Positions 21,127 through 30,600 of a DNA stretch of 64,000 bases are shown piece after piece. The DNA is from Pseudomonas eutrophicaquae. Its GTDB lineage: Bacteria; Pseudomonadota; Gammaproteobacteria; Pseudomonadales; Pseudomonadaceae. The stretch covers positions 62,001 to 126,000 of the forward strand of contig NZ_JAMJEZ010000008.1 in NCBI RefSeq assembly GCF_023544715.1, in the 5' to 3' direction. The position numbers were made by a program, and so were the translations under genes. The first letter of the stretch is position 1. Every line of letters starts with the position of its first letter. The notes below the pieces were generated by a model. That model was given only the letters and a program-made list of their open reading frames with translations, was not told the DNA's origin and did not search any database.

Positions 21127-22115
21127 GCCCGGCCCTCCGTCCACAGGTGCAAATCGTTGAAGTCGCTCAGATGCAGCGGCGCGTCATCCGGCCAGGCCGG
21201 CAGGACGTACCCGCAACCGAGCTGAGCAGCCGCATGGATCGCCGCCAGCTTGCCCGCGTTGGGCTTGCCCTCGGCTTCCTTGGCGCGGTCATCGTCACCG
21301 CCGACGATCAGCACGGCATCGGGATAGCGGCGCTTCAGCTCAAAACCGGCTGGCAGCAAGTTTCCCGAACTCATTGCAGCGGCCACCGGCTTGCCGGTCT
21401 GCTCGTGCAGGGTGGCGGCGGTGGCGATGCCCTCGACGATCAGCAGCTCGACGCCGGCCTCGATACGTCCGAACGGGCAGTAGCAGCCGGTGATCCTCCC
21501 GCCAGGCAGGAACCGCTTGGAGCCATCGGCAGTGATGCGCTGAAGGTTGACCACTTCCCCGCGCCAGCAGATCGGAGCGAGCAGCAGGTCGCCGAGCTGG
21601 CGCAGGTGGTGCGGCCTGATGCCCTTGCGGGCCAGGTACGGGTGATCGGGGTCAGGCAGGCCAGCGAGGGCGAAGTCGCGACGTGCTCGGGCGGCAGCAC
21701 GATCCCAGCCGGCCTGCCGCTCTGCGTCGGCCTTGCGCTGGCGCTGGTCACGCTGGCGGGCGATGCGCTGGCGCTCGGCCTCCTCGGCGAGCAGGTCGCG
21801 CTTGGGCAGGTCGCCGCCGAACGGCAGTCCGAGCTGCTGGGCAATCATGCGGGCGGCATCGGCCTGCCGGCAGCCGCGCAGGTAGGCCAGCAGCGATACA
21901 AGGTCGCCGCCTTTGTCGCCGCTGGCGAAGTCGAGCCAGGTGCCGGAGTGCAGGTTGATGCTGAAGCTGCCCGGCTGGCGGTCGCCGCGTACCGGGTTGG
22001 TCGGCCAGTACTCTTTCCCCTTGCGGGTGCCGTCCGGCAGCCAGTCGGCGAGCAGGTGGTCAGCCTGCTGCAGAGCGGCATCAGCGATGCGCTGAATCTC
22101 GAAGTGAAGGGTCAT
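21123..22115 (-). CDS. Toprim-domain DNA primase
   Basis: 330 aa. The first ~100 residues carry GSFSINLHSGTWLDFASGD, a zinc-less analogue of the primase N-terminal module common in satellites. Residues about 200-300 form a Toprim domain with the acidic Glu in LLIVEGIATAATLHE and the Asp cluster in VLIVGGDDDRA. It probably primes replication of the excised element together with the DUF3987 protein downstream. It overlaps that gene by ATGA and the upstream 79-aa gene by one base. Confidence 0.85.
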   Translation of the reverse strand: MTLHFEIQRIADAALQQADHLLADWLPDGTRKGKEYWPTNPVRGDRQPGSFSINLHSGTWLDFASGDKGGDLVSLLAYLRGCRQADAARMIAQQLGLPFGGDLPKRDLLAEEAERQRIARQRDQRQRKADAERQAGWDRAAARARRDFALAGLPDPDHPYLARKGIRPHHLRQLGDLLLAPICWRGEVVNLQRITADGSKRFLPGGRITGCYCPFGRIEAGVELLIVEGIATAATLHEQTGKPVAAAMSSGNLLPAGFELKRRYPDAVLIVGGDDDRAKEAEGKPNAGKLAAIHAAAQLGCGYVLPAWPDDAPLHLSDFNDLHLWTEGRA

Positions 22116-22354
22116 CAGTGCAGGCCCTCCGGCGCTTCGTGAACGTCCAGGCGGGCAGCGTCCAGAGCCTTGAGCAGCGTGTCACGACCCAAGCCCTTGG
22201 CTTGCAGGATCGTGCTCAGGCACAGCCAGGCGGCCATCGTGACAACTTCGGACGGGGTGTTGCTGGCGCGGGCATAGCCGACGATCAGCGGGAGTAACTG
22301 CTCGAAGATGAACGGCTCGTGATCCTCGACGCGGTGGGTGGTGTAGGTGGTCAT
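22115..22354 (-). CDS. Small element protein of unknown function (79 aa)
   Basis: Begins MTTYTTHRVEDHEPFIFEQL and has two amphipathic helices, no membrane segment and no motif I recognise. Its stop shares one base with the primase ATG, and its ATG overlaps the stop of the 51-aa gene, so it is translationally coupled inside the replication operon. Confidence 0.65.
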   Translation of the reverse strand: MTTYTTHRVEDHEPFIFEQLLPLIVGYARASNTPSEVVTMAAWLCLSTILQAKGLGRDTLLKALDAARLDVHEAPEGLH

Positions 22355-22506
22355 TTCGACACCTCCACCAGCCAGTACAGGGCGATCAGCGCCAGCGGGA
22401 TCAGTACGCCGACGAACTCCTCGACGGTGAACAGCGACAGGACGCTGGCTTTCTTCAGGCCGAACGATGCCGGCCCCGCCACGCGGCGGAGTTGTTGGGT
22501 AGGCAT
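22351..22506 (-). CDS. Small single-pass membrane protein (51 aa)
   Basis: ATG at 22506, 3 nt after the alpA stop. The product begins MPTQQLRRVAGPASFGLKK, then has one hydrophobic helix (FVGVLIPLALIALYWLV) and ends EVSK. It ends in an ATGA overlap with the 79-aa gene. The tight fit between two genes supports it despite its size. Function unknown. Confidence 0.6.
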   Translation of the reverse strand: MPTQQLRRVAGPASFGLKKASVLSLFTVEEFVGVLIPLALIALYWLVEVSK

Positions 22507-22509
22507 GGG

Positions 22510-22734
22510 TTAAGCCTCCGACTGCTGGGTCAGGAAGGCTTCGACGGCCTCAACCGGCCAGCGAACCGAGCGGCCGAAGCGGACGGCACGCGGGAAGCCG
22601 GCAGTCTTCGACCAGCGCCACCAAGTCGTGCGGCTGACGGTGTAGCGGGTGCAGAGCTGTGCGGTAGTGGCGAAGGTGCCGGGAATCGGCAGGTTGGGTG
22701 CTGCGGTGGTGTTGCAGGTGGCAGTCTGTGCCAT
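22510..22734 (-). CDS. AlpA-family excisionase/transcriptional regulator
   Basis: 74 aa. The C-terminal winged helix-turn-helix has the AlpA pattern: TTAQLCTRYTVSRTTWWRW, then FPRAVRFGRSVRWPVEAVEAFL. AlpA proteins in P4-like elements activate int or act as recombination directionality factors. The ATG at 22734 has GGAG at 9 nt, which is part of a small CTCCAAATGGAG palindrome; an in-frame ATG at 22749 adds five residues. It heads the leftward replication operon and faces away from the int-side regulatory region. Confidence 0.85.
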   Translation of the reverse strand: MAQTATCNTTAAPNLPIPGTFATTAQLCTRYTVSRTTWWRWSKTAGFPRAVRFGRSVRWPVEAVEAFLTQQSEA

Positions 22735-22865
22735 AGGTAGGTTCTCCAAATGGAGTTGAAGAACCCGAGGGTGCGATCAGGATGCCACCGGAACCGCTCG
22801 ACGGATCGTATGCGCTAATGCACAACAATCCGTTGAAATTCTGCGTCCCACGCAATACCTTTGTG

Positions 22866-22881
22866 TATGGGTGAACCCATA
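22866..22881. promoter_or_regulatory. Operator-like palindrome TATGGGTGAACCCATA
   Basis: 7-bp arms around GA, about 130 bp upstream of the alpA start. A plausible binding site for AlpA or a repressor; no matching copy was found elsewhere in the element. Confidence 0.45.
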
Positions 22882-22939
22882 GTTCGCTCATCTGAAGCCC
22901 TCTCAAAAGCTTCTCCCCTCGGGGTGTACTGGCTTGCTG

Positions 22940-23011
22940 GTATGCGCGGACGTTGCGAGCGTCCTTCCCGGATCAGCCCCCGAGCATTGCGAGTGCCGGG
23001 GGCTTTTCTTT
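22940..23011 (+). ncRNA. Candidate small RNA with twin TTGCGAG loops
   Basis: Hairpin 1 is GGACG-TTGCGAG-CGTCC (22948-22964). Hairpin 2 is the terminator AGCCCCCG/CGGGGGCT, whose loop also contains TTGCGAG (22987-22993). Two loops with the same heptamer followed by a T-run suggest a regulatory RNA ending here. The 5' end is not determined; no clear promoter was found. Confidence 0.4.
22975..23011 (+). terminator. Rho-independent terminator
   Basis: 8-bp GC stem (AGCCCCCG with CGGGGGCT) around a 14-nt loop, followed by TTTTCTTT on the plus strand. No plus-strand protein gene lies before it. Confidence 0.75.
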
Positions 23012-23197
23012 GTCTGCATTCCAGCGGCGACAATCTACCTCGACTCTACGTCTCATCGGCCACCAAAGGGCGGCGAGTCGTTTCATCTTGGCGCAATGTT
23101 TCAGCCAGCGGTTTGGATGGTAACGGCGCGTTTTAAGATTTTCTAGGGCACCAAAAATCCCTTATGCCTTGATGCACTGGATATTTTTGTCCACCCC

Positions 23198-23227
23198 GTA
23201 CCATTGCGTACCAATACGTATCAATGC
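23198..23227. repeat. Three phased 10-bp repeats
   Basis: GTACCATTGC, GTACCAATAC and GTATCAATGC follow each other with no gap, one per helical turn, about 50 bp beyond the int stop. Possible binding site for an excision or replication protein. Confidence 0.4.
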
Positions 23228-23277
23228 ATGCAGTTACATTTTGGGGAGTGCGATTCCGTGAAACATTTTGTTTCAAT

Positions 23278-24717
23278 TCACTTCCTCCTCGACAGCTTCA
23301 CCACGTTGTCGGCCTGCCCCTCTCCCAGCACCTTGGCGAGCGCCCGGTCGAACAGTTCGATGGCGCGTTGCTTCTCCGGCAATGCTGCCTCGGGGTTGTT
23401 GCGGTAGTGCAGGTTCGCCACGCCGGTCTGGCCATGCGCTTGGAGCAGGTCAGACAGTTGGTCGCTGACGCCGTGCTTCTGCATCAGTTGGGCGCAGGTG
23501 CGGCGCAGGTCGCGCGGCGAGAAGCTGGGCGCCTGCTTTCCGTCGATAACCGCGTGCTCCGACTGCAGCCAGTCGGCGATGGCATGGCGCGGGCTGCTGA
23601 CGACGATGTGCTGCTTTCCGGTGGTGGTCCACGGCCAGGGGTGGCAGCCGTTGATCTCTCTCACGCGCTCCAGAATGGCGACGGCGCGCGGCGACAGCGG
23701 TACAAGGTGCGGCCTGCTCATCGTCTGGCCTCCGCGCCCCTTGCGGTGGATCAGCCGCACGGTGCCGGCTTCCAGGTCGTAGTCATCCCAAGTGGTCTGG
23801 CAGACGTTGAGAATGCGTTGCCCGCCTGTGGCAATGACGAACTTGAACAACAGCGCCATGACCGGCCCGACGCCTTCGGTGGCTTCGATGGTTTCCCAGA
23901 GCTGGCGCAGCTCGGCATCCGACAGCGCCCGGGTGGCTGGCGCTGACACCTTCTCGACCGCCACCACGGTGGCCGGGTTGCTCTCCAGATGGTAGCTCTT
24001 GGCATTCGACCTGCCGACCGCGTTCTCGGCTCGCAGGCCATGATTGAATGCCGCCGACAGGAACGAACGCATACGCTCGGCCTGAACCTTTGCGCCGCGC
24101 TCCCAGATCGGATTGAGAATGTCGAGGATGTGGTCGGGGCGAATGTCGCGCGCCTTCATCGCCATGATGCTAGGGTGCGGGCCAACCATGTTGGTCTGGT
24201 ACAGCCGTTCCAGTTCCTTGACGACGCCGGGGGTGGCCTTCTCCCGGCGCGATTCGATGTAGTCGAGAAACAGCTCGCTGAAGGTGCCGCGTGACGCTTC
24301 GATCTCGGCTAGGCGCTGGCGCTCTTGGGCTTCCTCCTCCGCCTGCAGGCGTGCCGCCTCGACGGCGCGCTCGTGCTCGACTCGTGCTGCTTCTGCATCC
24401 GCTTCCAGCTTCGCCAGGTACGCCTTAACGTCGCCGTGCTCTTTGGCTATCTGCGCCATTGCGGCGGCCTTGTCGCGCAGCTCCGGCAGGGTGTGGCCGA
24501 CTTCCCGAGCGGTGCGTCGATACGCCCCCAGCTTCACCAGCACTTGCTTGCCGGCCAGGTGATAGCGGTAGTAACAGACGGGTGCGCCATCGTTCGGACG
24601 CTTGAAGATCAGCGAACCCGTGCCGCGCCCGGGCAGGCTCTCGACCAGCGGCGAGCAGCCGGGCGTCATGCCTCGCACCTTCTGGTCGTTCACGGTCTTC
24701 GATGTGTTGCTCGCCAT
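23278..24717 (-). CDS. int: Tyrosine-type site-specific recombinase (integrase)
   Basis: 479 aa. N-terminal arm-binding domain (FKRPNDGAPVCYYRYHLAGK, KLGAY), a coiled coil (about 75-150), a core-binding domain, and a catalytic domain with Arg I in GGQRILNV, Arg II in SPRDLRRTCAQLM (usual His replaced by Arg, as in many relatives), LQAHGQTGVANLHY with the late His, and the Tyr in that segment. The ATG at 24717 is preferred to the GTG at 24774, because the extra codons are GGTCACAG repeats that look like arm sites. It drives integration at tRNA-Thr. Confidence 0.9.
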   Translation of the reverse strand: MASNTSKTVNDQKVRGMTPGCSPLVESLPGRGTGSLIFKRPNDGAPVCYYRYHLAGKQVLVKLGAYRRTAREVGHTLPELRDKAAAMAQIAKEHGDVKAYLAKLEADAEAARVEHERAVEAARLQAEEEAQERQRLAEIEASRGTFSELFLDYIESRREKATPGVVKELERLYQTNMVGPHPSIMAMKARDIRPDHILDILNPIWERGAKVQAERMRSFLSAAFNHGLRAENAVGRSNAKSYHLESNPATVVAVEKVSAPATRALSDAELRQLWETIEATEGVGPVMALLFKFVIATGGQRILNVCQTTWDDYDLEAGTVRLIHRKGRGGQTMSRPHLVPLSPRAVAILERVREINGCHPWPWTTTGKQHIVVSSPRHAIADWLQSEHAVIDGKQAPSFSPRDLRRTCAQLMQKHGVSDQLSDLLQAHGQTGVANLHYRNNPEAALPEKQRAIELFDRALAKVLGEGQADNVVKLSRRK

Positions 24718-24735
24718 TGGTTGCCCCTCGGGTTT

Positions 24736-24784
24736 GGTCACAGCTTCTCGGGTTTTGGTCACAGCTTTGGTCACAGCTTCTCGG
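24736..24784 (+). repeat. Right-arm integrase site candidates (GGTCACAG repeats)
   Basis: GGTCACAGCTTCTCGG at 24736 and 24769 and GGTCACAGCT at 24757, in the same orientation as the left-arm copies. They lie between the int start and the right attachment repeat. Confidence 0.55.
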
Positions 24785-24907
24785 GTGACTGAAGGCTACA
24801 ACGTGCAACAGGGCGAAACAACGGTTAAGGCTGAAAGTCTTGTATATCAAGGGCTTGGGCGATTTCGTGTTATCTGCTGAATCATGGAAAAACGCGGGGA
24901 CAAGCCG

Positions 24908-25030
24908 CTTGTAATCAGTAGTTCACGGGTTCAACTCCTGGTGCCGGCACCAATAAAATCAACGACTTAGGCTCGCAGCGATGCGGGCCTTTGTTGTTTC
25001 TGGGGTCAGATGCCCCGATTTGCTCACAGT
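24908..25030 (+). repeat. Right attachment repeat with tRNA-Thr 3' fragment (attR-like)
   Basis: 24908-24951 is a 44-nt copy of the tRNA-Thr 3' half ending CCA, with three changes. The downstream terminator hairpin is copied exactly. There is no acceptor 5' arm or promoter, so it is not a functional tRNA gene. Confidence 0.85.
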
Positions 25031-25206
25031 TTCTCGACCTCGACCAGTGGCTCGACGATCTCCCCAACGCCGATCTCGCCGGCCAGGGTGGTCGATTCCA
25101 TGCGTACCCGCTCGACCGGCAACTGCTGAGCGTCCCTCCCTGCGGCCAGCGCAGCACTGCCGCCAGCGCCCGGATCAAGATCATGAGCATCCCTCTTGAT
25201 CATCAC
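25024..25206 (-). pseudogene. Gene remnant beyond the right attachment repeat
   Basis: A 60-codon frame ending EIVEPLVEVEKL. A decayed frame at the same relative place inside the left end of the element (stop at 17080-17082) ends LVEGLVEVEKL, so both derive from one ancestor. Its N terminus MMIKRD is vaguely like the MSII-RDYL proteins. Probably the residue of an older, related element. Confidence 0.4.
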
Positions 25207-25280
25207 AAATTAATTGAGTTTGTTTCATCATCATCCTGCCAAGGAGAATGCCGCCGTCCAATCTGACAGGAGGTTTCCCC

Positions 25281-27581
25281 ATGGCTCTGGCCCACACCCT
25301 CGGCTTTCCACGCATCGGCCGCGACCGCGAGCTGAAGAAGGCGCTGGAAGCGTACTGGAAAGGCGAACTTGACGAGGCCGGCCTGCGGGCCGTCGGCCGC
25401 ACGCTGCGAGCCGCCCACTGGCAGGCCCAGCAGGACGCCGGCATCGCGCTGCTGCCCGTCGGCGACTTCGCCTGGTACGACCAGGTACTGACCCATTCGC
25501 TGACCTTCGGCGTGATTCCCGAGCGCTTTCGCCCGGCCGAAGGCACCCCGCCAGGCCTCGACACCCTGTTCGCCATGGCCCGCGGCGTCGACGCCTCCCG
25601 CTGCGCCGCAGGTTTTGCCCAGGAAATGACCAAGTGGTTCGATACCAACTACCACTACCTGGTCCCCGAATTCACCGCCGAGCAGACCTTCACCCTGAGC
25701 TGGGAGCAGCTGTTCGAGGAAGTCGCTGAGGCCCAGGCGCTCGGGCATCGGGTCAAGCCGGTGCTGATCGGTCCGCTGACCTACCTGTGGCTGGGCAAGT
25801 GCAAAGGCGGCAGCTTCGATCGCCTGCAGCTGCTCGAGCGCCTGCTGCCGCTGTACGGGGAAATCTTCCGTCGCCTGGCGGCGCAGGGGGTCGAATGGGT
25901 GCAGATCGATGAGCCGATCCTGGTGCTTGACCTGCCCCAGGACTGGAAGAATGCCTTCGAGCGCGCCTACCACCTGCTGCAGCGCGAGCCGCTGAAAAAG
26001 CTGGTGGCCACCTACTTCGGCGCCCTGGACGACAACCTGGGACTGGCCGCCGGCCTTCCGGTGGAAGGCCTGCACGTTGATCTGGTCCGTGCCCCCGAGC
26101 AGTTCCCGCAGATCCTCGATCGCCTGCCGGCCTACAAGGTGCTGTCCCTTGGGCTGGTCAATGGCCGCAACATCTGGCGCTGCGACCTTGAGGCCGCCCT
26201 CGATACAGCCCGCCAGGCCGCGCAGCGGCTCGGTGAGCGGCTGTGGATCGCGCCATCCTGCTCGCTGCTGCACTGCCCGGTTGACCTGCAGCGCGAGGAT
26301 CAGCTCGATGGCGAGCTCAAGCGCTGGCTGGCCTTTGCCGTGCAGAAGTGCACCGAGGTGGCGCTGCTGGCGCAGGCCATCAACCAACCCGAGGCCCCTG
26401 AAGTCCACGCGGCCCTGGCCCTGAGCCGCGAGGTGCAGGCCAGTCGTGCGGCCTCGGCCCGCATCCACAAGCCGCAGGTCCAGGCCCGTGTGGCAGCCAT
26501 CACCGCCAGTGACAGCCAGCGGGCCACGCCGTTTGCCACGCGCATCGCCCGCCAGCGGGCGGCCTGCGCGCTGCCGGCCTTCCCGACCACCACGATCGGC
26601 TCCTTCCCGCAGACGCCGGCCATCCGTCAGGCCCGCCAGGCCTTCAAGGCCGGCCGCCTGAGCGCGGCGGAGTACACCCAGACCATGCAGGCGGAAATCC
26701 GCCACGCGGTGCAGGTGCAGGAGCGGCTCGGGCTGGACGTGCTGGTGCATGGCGAGGCGGAGCGCAACGACATGGTGGAGTACTTTGCCGAGCAGCTCGA
26801 CGGCTACGCCCTGACCCGCTTTGGCTGGGTGCAGAGCTATGGCTCGCGCTGCGTCAAGCCGGCGGTCATCTACGGCGATCTGAGCCGTCCGCAGGCGATG
26901 ACCGTGGAATGGATCAGCTACGCCCAGCGCTGCACCGCGCGACCGATGAAGGGCATGCTCACCGGGCCTGTGACCATGCTGATGTGGTCCTTCCCCCGCG
27001 AGGATGTCAGCCGCGAGGTGCAGGCCCGTCAGCTGGCGCTGGCGATCCGTGACGAGGTGCTGGACCTTGAGGCGGCCGGGATCCGCATCATCCAGATCGA
27101 TGAGGCGGCCTTTCGCGAGGGGCTGCCGCTGCGCCGCGCCCAGTGGCAGGCCTATCTGGACTGGGCCAGCGAGGCCTTCCGCCTGACCGCCAGCGGCGTG
27201 CAGGACACGACGCAGATCCACACCCACATGTGCTACAGCGAGTTCAACGATGTGATCGAGGCCATCGCGGCGATGGATGCCGACGTGATCACCATCGAGA
27301 CCTCGCGCTCGGACATGGAGCTGCTGTCGGCCTTCGAGCGCTTCGAGTACCCCAACGACATCGGCCCCGGCGTCTACGACATCCACTCGCCCAGGGTGCC
27401 GGCGGTGGCCGAGATGGTGGCGCTGATGCGCAAGGCCGCCCAGCGCATCCCGGCCGAGCGGCTGTGGGTCAACCCCGACTGCGGCCTGAAGACCCGCGGC
27501 TGGCCGGAGACCGAGGCGGCGCTGGTCAACATGGTGGCGGCGGCGCAGCAGTTGCGCGCCGAGCAGGCGGTGCAGGCCTGA
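25281..27581 (+). CDS. metE: Cobalamin-independent methionine synthase
   Basis: 766-aa 5-methyltetrahydropteroyltriglutamate-homocysteine methyltransferase. The N-terminal half begins [21 protein letters not shown]. The C-terminal catalytic half has [26 protein letters not shown], the zinc ligands in [10 protein letters not shown] and the final NPDCGLKTR. Start at 25281 with an ideal AGGAGG site 8 nt before. It uses the 5-methyl-THF made by MetF. It stands about 250 bp from the edge of the mobile element, with no metR and no B12 riboswitch visible upstream. Confidence 0.97.
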   Translation: MALAHTLGFPRIGRDRELKKALEAYWKGELDEAGLRAVGRTLRAAHWQAQQDAGIALLPVGDFAWYDQVLTHSLTFGVIPERFRPAEGTPPGLDTLFAMARGVDASRCAAGFAQEMTKWFDTNYHYLVPEFTAEQTFTLSWEQLFEEVAEAQALGHRVKPVLIGPLTYLWLGKCKGGSFDRLQLLERLLPLYGEIFRRLAAQGVEWVQIDEPILVLDLPQDWKNAFERAYHLLQREPLKKLVATYFGALDDNLGLAAGLPVEGLHVDLVRAPEQFPQILDRLPAYKVLSLGLVNGRNIWRCDLEAALDTARQAAQRLGERLWIAPSCSLLHCPVDLQREDQLDGELKRWLAFAVQKCTEVALLAQAINQPEAPEVHAALALSREVQASRAASARIHKPQVQARVAAITASDSQRATPFATRIARQRAACALPAFPTTTIGSFPQTPAIRQARQAFKAGRLSAAEYTQTMQAEIRHAVQVQERLGLDVLVHGEAERNDMVEYFAEQLDGYALTRFGWVQSYGSRCVKPAVIYGDLSRPQAMTVEWISYAQRCTARPMKGMLTGPVTMLMWSFPREDVSREVQARQLALAIRDEVLDLEAAGIRIIQIDEAAFREGLPLRRAQWQAYLDWASEAFRLTASGVQDTTQIHTHMCYSEFNDVIEAIAAMDADVITIETSRSDMELLSAFERFEYPNDIGPGVYDIHSPRVPAVAEMVALMRKAAQRIPAERLWVNPDCGLKTRGWPETEAALVNMVAAAQQLRAEQAVQA

Positions 27582-27586
27582 GGGAG

Positions 27587-27613
27587 CACCCCGCCCCCGG
27601 TGGGGGCGGGGTG
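27587..27613. terminator. Hairpin between metE and the convergent helicase gene
   Basis: CACCCCGCCCCC pairs over 12 bp with GGGGGCGGGGTG around GGT, followed by GTTTAA on plus. It lies between two converging stop codons and can serve both. Confidence 0.8.
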
Positions 27614-27615
27614 GT

Positions 27616-30600
27616 TTAACCGGCATTCAGGGCAAAGCGCACGCTCATCGGCTGACTGCCGCTGTGGCTTTGGTAGCTCAGTGTGCCGTGATAGCAAAAC
27701 GGTGCGGCTTTGCCGTTTTCCAGCTTGTGTTCGCGCACAAACAGGTGAATGGCGATGCCCAGTGCCGCGTGCTGGATGATCTCACGGCCGCGCTTGCTGT
27801 CGGGCGAGGTCTGGTTTTGCGTCTGCCAGTGGAAGTGCTGCGCGTCGATCCAGTGATCGTGATAGCGCAGATCCATGGCTTTGCCCTGCTTGTTCAGGGT
27901 GACCAGCAACACATGGGCGCGGCGCTCGGCGATCACCACATGACCGCTGTTCCAGCTGCCGGGATTGAACGCGACACCAAACAGCGCCGGGATGTCCTCA
28001 CGCATGAAGCGCTGGCCAATCTGCATTTCCAGCGGGTCGATCACCGCCTTCAGGCGGGCGAAGGTTCTGAACTGCTGCTGCAGTTCGGGGCTGACCAGAA
28101 TGTCGGCATAGTCGGGGTTATAGGCCCGCAGGCGGTACTGGCCGCTGGGCTCCTTGAGCACCTGGCGCAGCAGGTATTGATTGTCGCCGGCCTCATCCTG
28201 GCGTTCGATGGCCAGCACTGAGCCGGTGATGCTGCCGCCGCGCTCGCCGCTGAGCACTTCCAGCAGCAGGTAATCACCATCACGGATCGGCTGTTTGCCG
28301 CCGTTCATCGAGTGGCCGACCGCCCGGGCCAGGCAGTGACGGCTGGGATCGAGGACACCATAGTGGCGCGCCAGGGTACGGCGTTCTGCATGATCAGCCC
28401 GGCTGCTGCGAAAATGCCCGCAGGCGATCTGCAGGCTGGGGAAATAGGCCAACTCCACCGCCTGCGGGCGCTGAGGCAGCGTCACGACGGATGCGGGCTC
28501 ATGCTCTGCATCGGCGCTGGCGCGGCTCAGGCGGTAGTCGATCAACTCCTGCACCAGTGCGCTCAGCGGCTCCAGGGCGGCGTCTTCGACCATGAGGTTG
28601 GCGATGAGCTGCTCGTCCTCGAGGCTGAAATAACGCAGCCGGCACCAGGGGGCGATGGCGCTGCGTTGCCAGTACGCCGGCCAGTCGGCGGGCCTCTCGT
28701 GCGCATGACGGTAAGACTCAGGCAGTGCCCGCAGCAGGGCGCGTCGCCGCTGCAGAATCTGCCAGGCCTGTTCGGCCAGCGCGCTCAGGCTTACGGCATT
28801 GCGCCAGCCGTCCAGCTGCTGGAAGGCTTCAAGGGTCACCAGGGTATGGCCCTGATGCAGCGCGCTGGTTTCCAGCGTCTGCAAAAAGGCGCCGTGCACG
28901 TCGATCAGTTGGCGCTCGATCGGGCTCAGCGCGGCTTCGGTGCCGGCCTCATCCTCATGGGCGACCAGCGCAAACCAGTGGCCAAACAGCCGGCGCATCT
29001 CCTGCAGGCTGGCGCCGGCGCGGTAGAACTCGCTGAGGCTGGGGCGCCGGCCGAGGGTTTCACACAGGCTGCGGTACTCCTTGAGTACGCTGTCGCTGTC
29101 CAGTGATTTGAGGAAGTCGAGAAACGCGAGGTCGTAGTTGATGAAGCAGCCCTTGGGGAGGGCCAGTTGGCCCTGCTCGGCCTGTCTGGCGAAGTCGGCC
29201 AGCTGGCGGTGGTTCATGCTGTGGTTCATCAGTGCCATGGGCTTGTGCAGGAAGCTCCTGTGATTGGCGACAAAGTCGAGCACCACCAGGCGCTCCTTGC
29301 CCTCTGCGCGCCGCAAACCGCGGCCTAGCTGCTGCAAAAAGAGGATTTTCGATTCGGTCGGGCGCAGCAGCATCACCGTATCGATGCCTGGAAGATCGAC
29401 CCCTTCATTGAAGAGATCGACGCAGAACAGCACCTGCAGTGTGCCGTTTTCCAGCCGCTCCAGTGCTTCACCCCGTGAGAGCACCGAGTCGGCATAGACG
29501 GCTGCGGCGCGGATCCCCTGCTCGCTGAAATAACGCGCCATGTAATCGGCGTGGCGGGTGGAGACGCAAAAGGCCAGCGTGCGTTGCTGGGCGTGCTGTT
29601 GCCAGTGTTGCAGGGCATGGCGGGCACGGCTCAGGGTGGCCAGCTTGCTGGCCAATAGCTCCGGGTCGAAGCGGCCGTTGCGCCAGGGGATCGCCTGATA
29701 GTCCACCTCGCTGTCCAAGATGCCGTAGTAATGGAACGGTACCAGCAGCTGCGCTTGCACCCCGCAGAACAGATTGCGCTGATAGACCAGGTTGTCATCA
29801 CACAGGGCGAGGATGTCGGCATTGTCAGTGCGATCGGGGGTGGCGGTCAGGCCGAGCAGGAAGCCTGGGGTGAAATGCTGCAACAGGCGCCGATAGGTGG
29901 GGGCCGAGGCGTGGTGAAATTCATCCACCACCACATAGTCGAAGTGCTGCGGCGCAAAGCGCTCAAGATGTTCTGCCCGGCCCAGGGTTTGCACGGAGGC
30001 GCAGAGCCAATCGACCTGCGTGTCGCGTTGCTGGCCGCGGTAAAAACCGATGCGGGCACGGGGCTGGATGCGGGCAAAGGTGGCGGCCGCCTGATTGAGG
30101 ATTTCCTCGCGGTGGGCGACGAAGAGTACCCGCTGTGCGCCCATCTGCTGTACATCAAAGGCGGCCAGCCAGGTTTTGCCCAGCCCGGTGGCCAGTACCA
30201 CCAGACCGCGCTGATAGCCCTCGGCACGGGTGGCGCGCAGGGCCTCGAGGGCCTCGCATTGCAGTGGGTTCGGCGTGGGCGGCAGGTCGTTGTCGTGATG
30301 GTCCGGTGTGGGGCGATACGCGGTTTGGGCGCGGCGCTGCTGGTAATCGGCAATCCAGGCGTCGCTGAGCAGCGTGCTGCGGGGATGGTGAAACAGCGCC
30401 TCGAAGCGGCGCCGGGCTTCCAGATAGCCGTCATCGCCTGGGTAGTCGATGCGGTAGTTCCACTCCAGACCATGGCGCAGGGCCTGACGGCTGATGTTGC
30501 TGGAGCCGATGAACGCCCGCCCCCAGTCAGCACCGGCAAACAGATAGGCCTTGAGGTGGAAGCTGCTGCCCTGGCTTTCATAGATGCGCACCTCAGCGCC

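Larger units (their letters stand above)
22735..23277. other. int-alpA intergenic region
   Basis: 543 bp without a supportable gene. It holds the operator-like palindrome at 22866-22881, two plus-strand hairpins with identical loop heptamers, a T-run terminator at 22975-23011 and three 10-bp phased repeats at 23198-23227. A 72-codon minus frame at 22815-23033 runs through the terminator and is not accepted. Confidence 0.6.
24718..25280. other. Right end of the element and flank before metE
   Basis: Contains three GGTCACAG repeats (24736-24784), the right attachment repeat (24908-25030), a decayed copy of left-arm sequence just beyond it (25020-25060), a short leftover frame (25024-25206 minus) and the metE leader. 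No intact gene. Confidence 0.65.

Noticed and set aside
22815-23033. A 72-codon minus frame in the int-alpA gap
   Set aside because: It runs through a clear terminator hairpin and has no ribosome site or recognisable content.
24908-24951. A second tRNA-Thr gene
   Set aside because: Only the 3' half is present, with mismatches, and no 5' acceptor arm or promoter.
25203-27626. An 807-codon open frame on minus across metE
   Set aside because: Antisense of metE, made of His/Gln/Gly/Leu-rich filler typical of GC-rich shadows.
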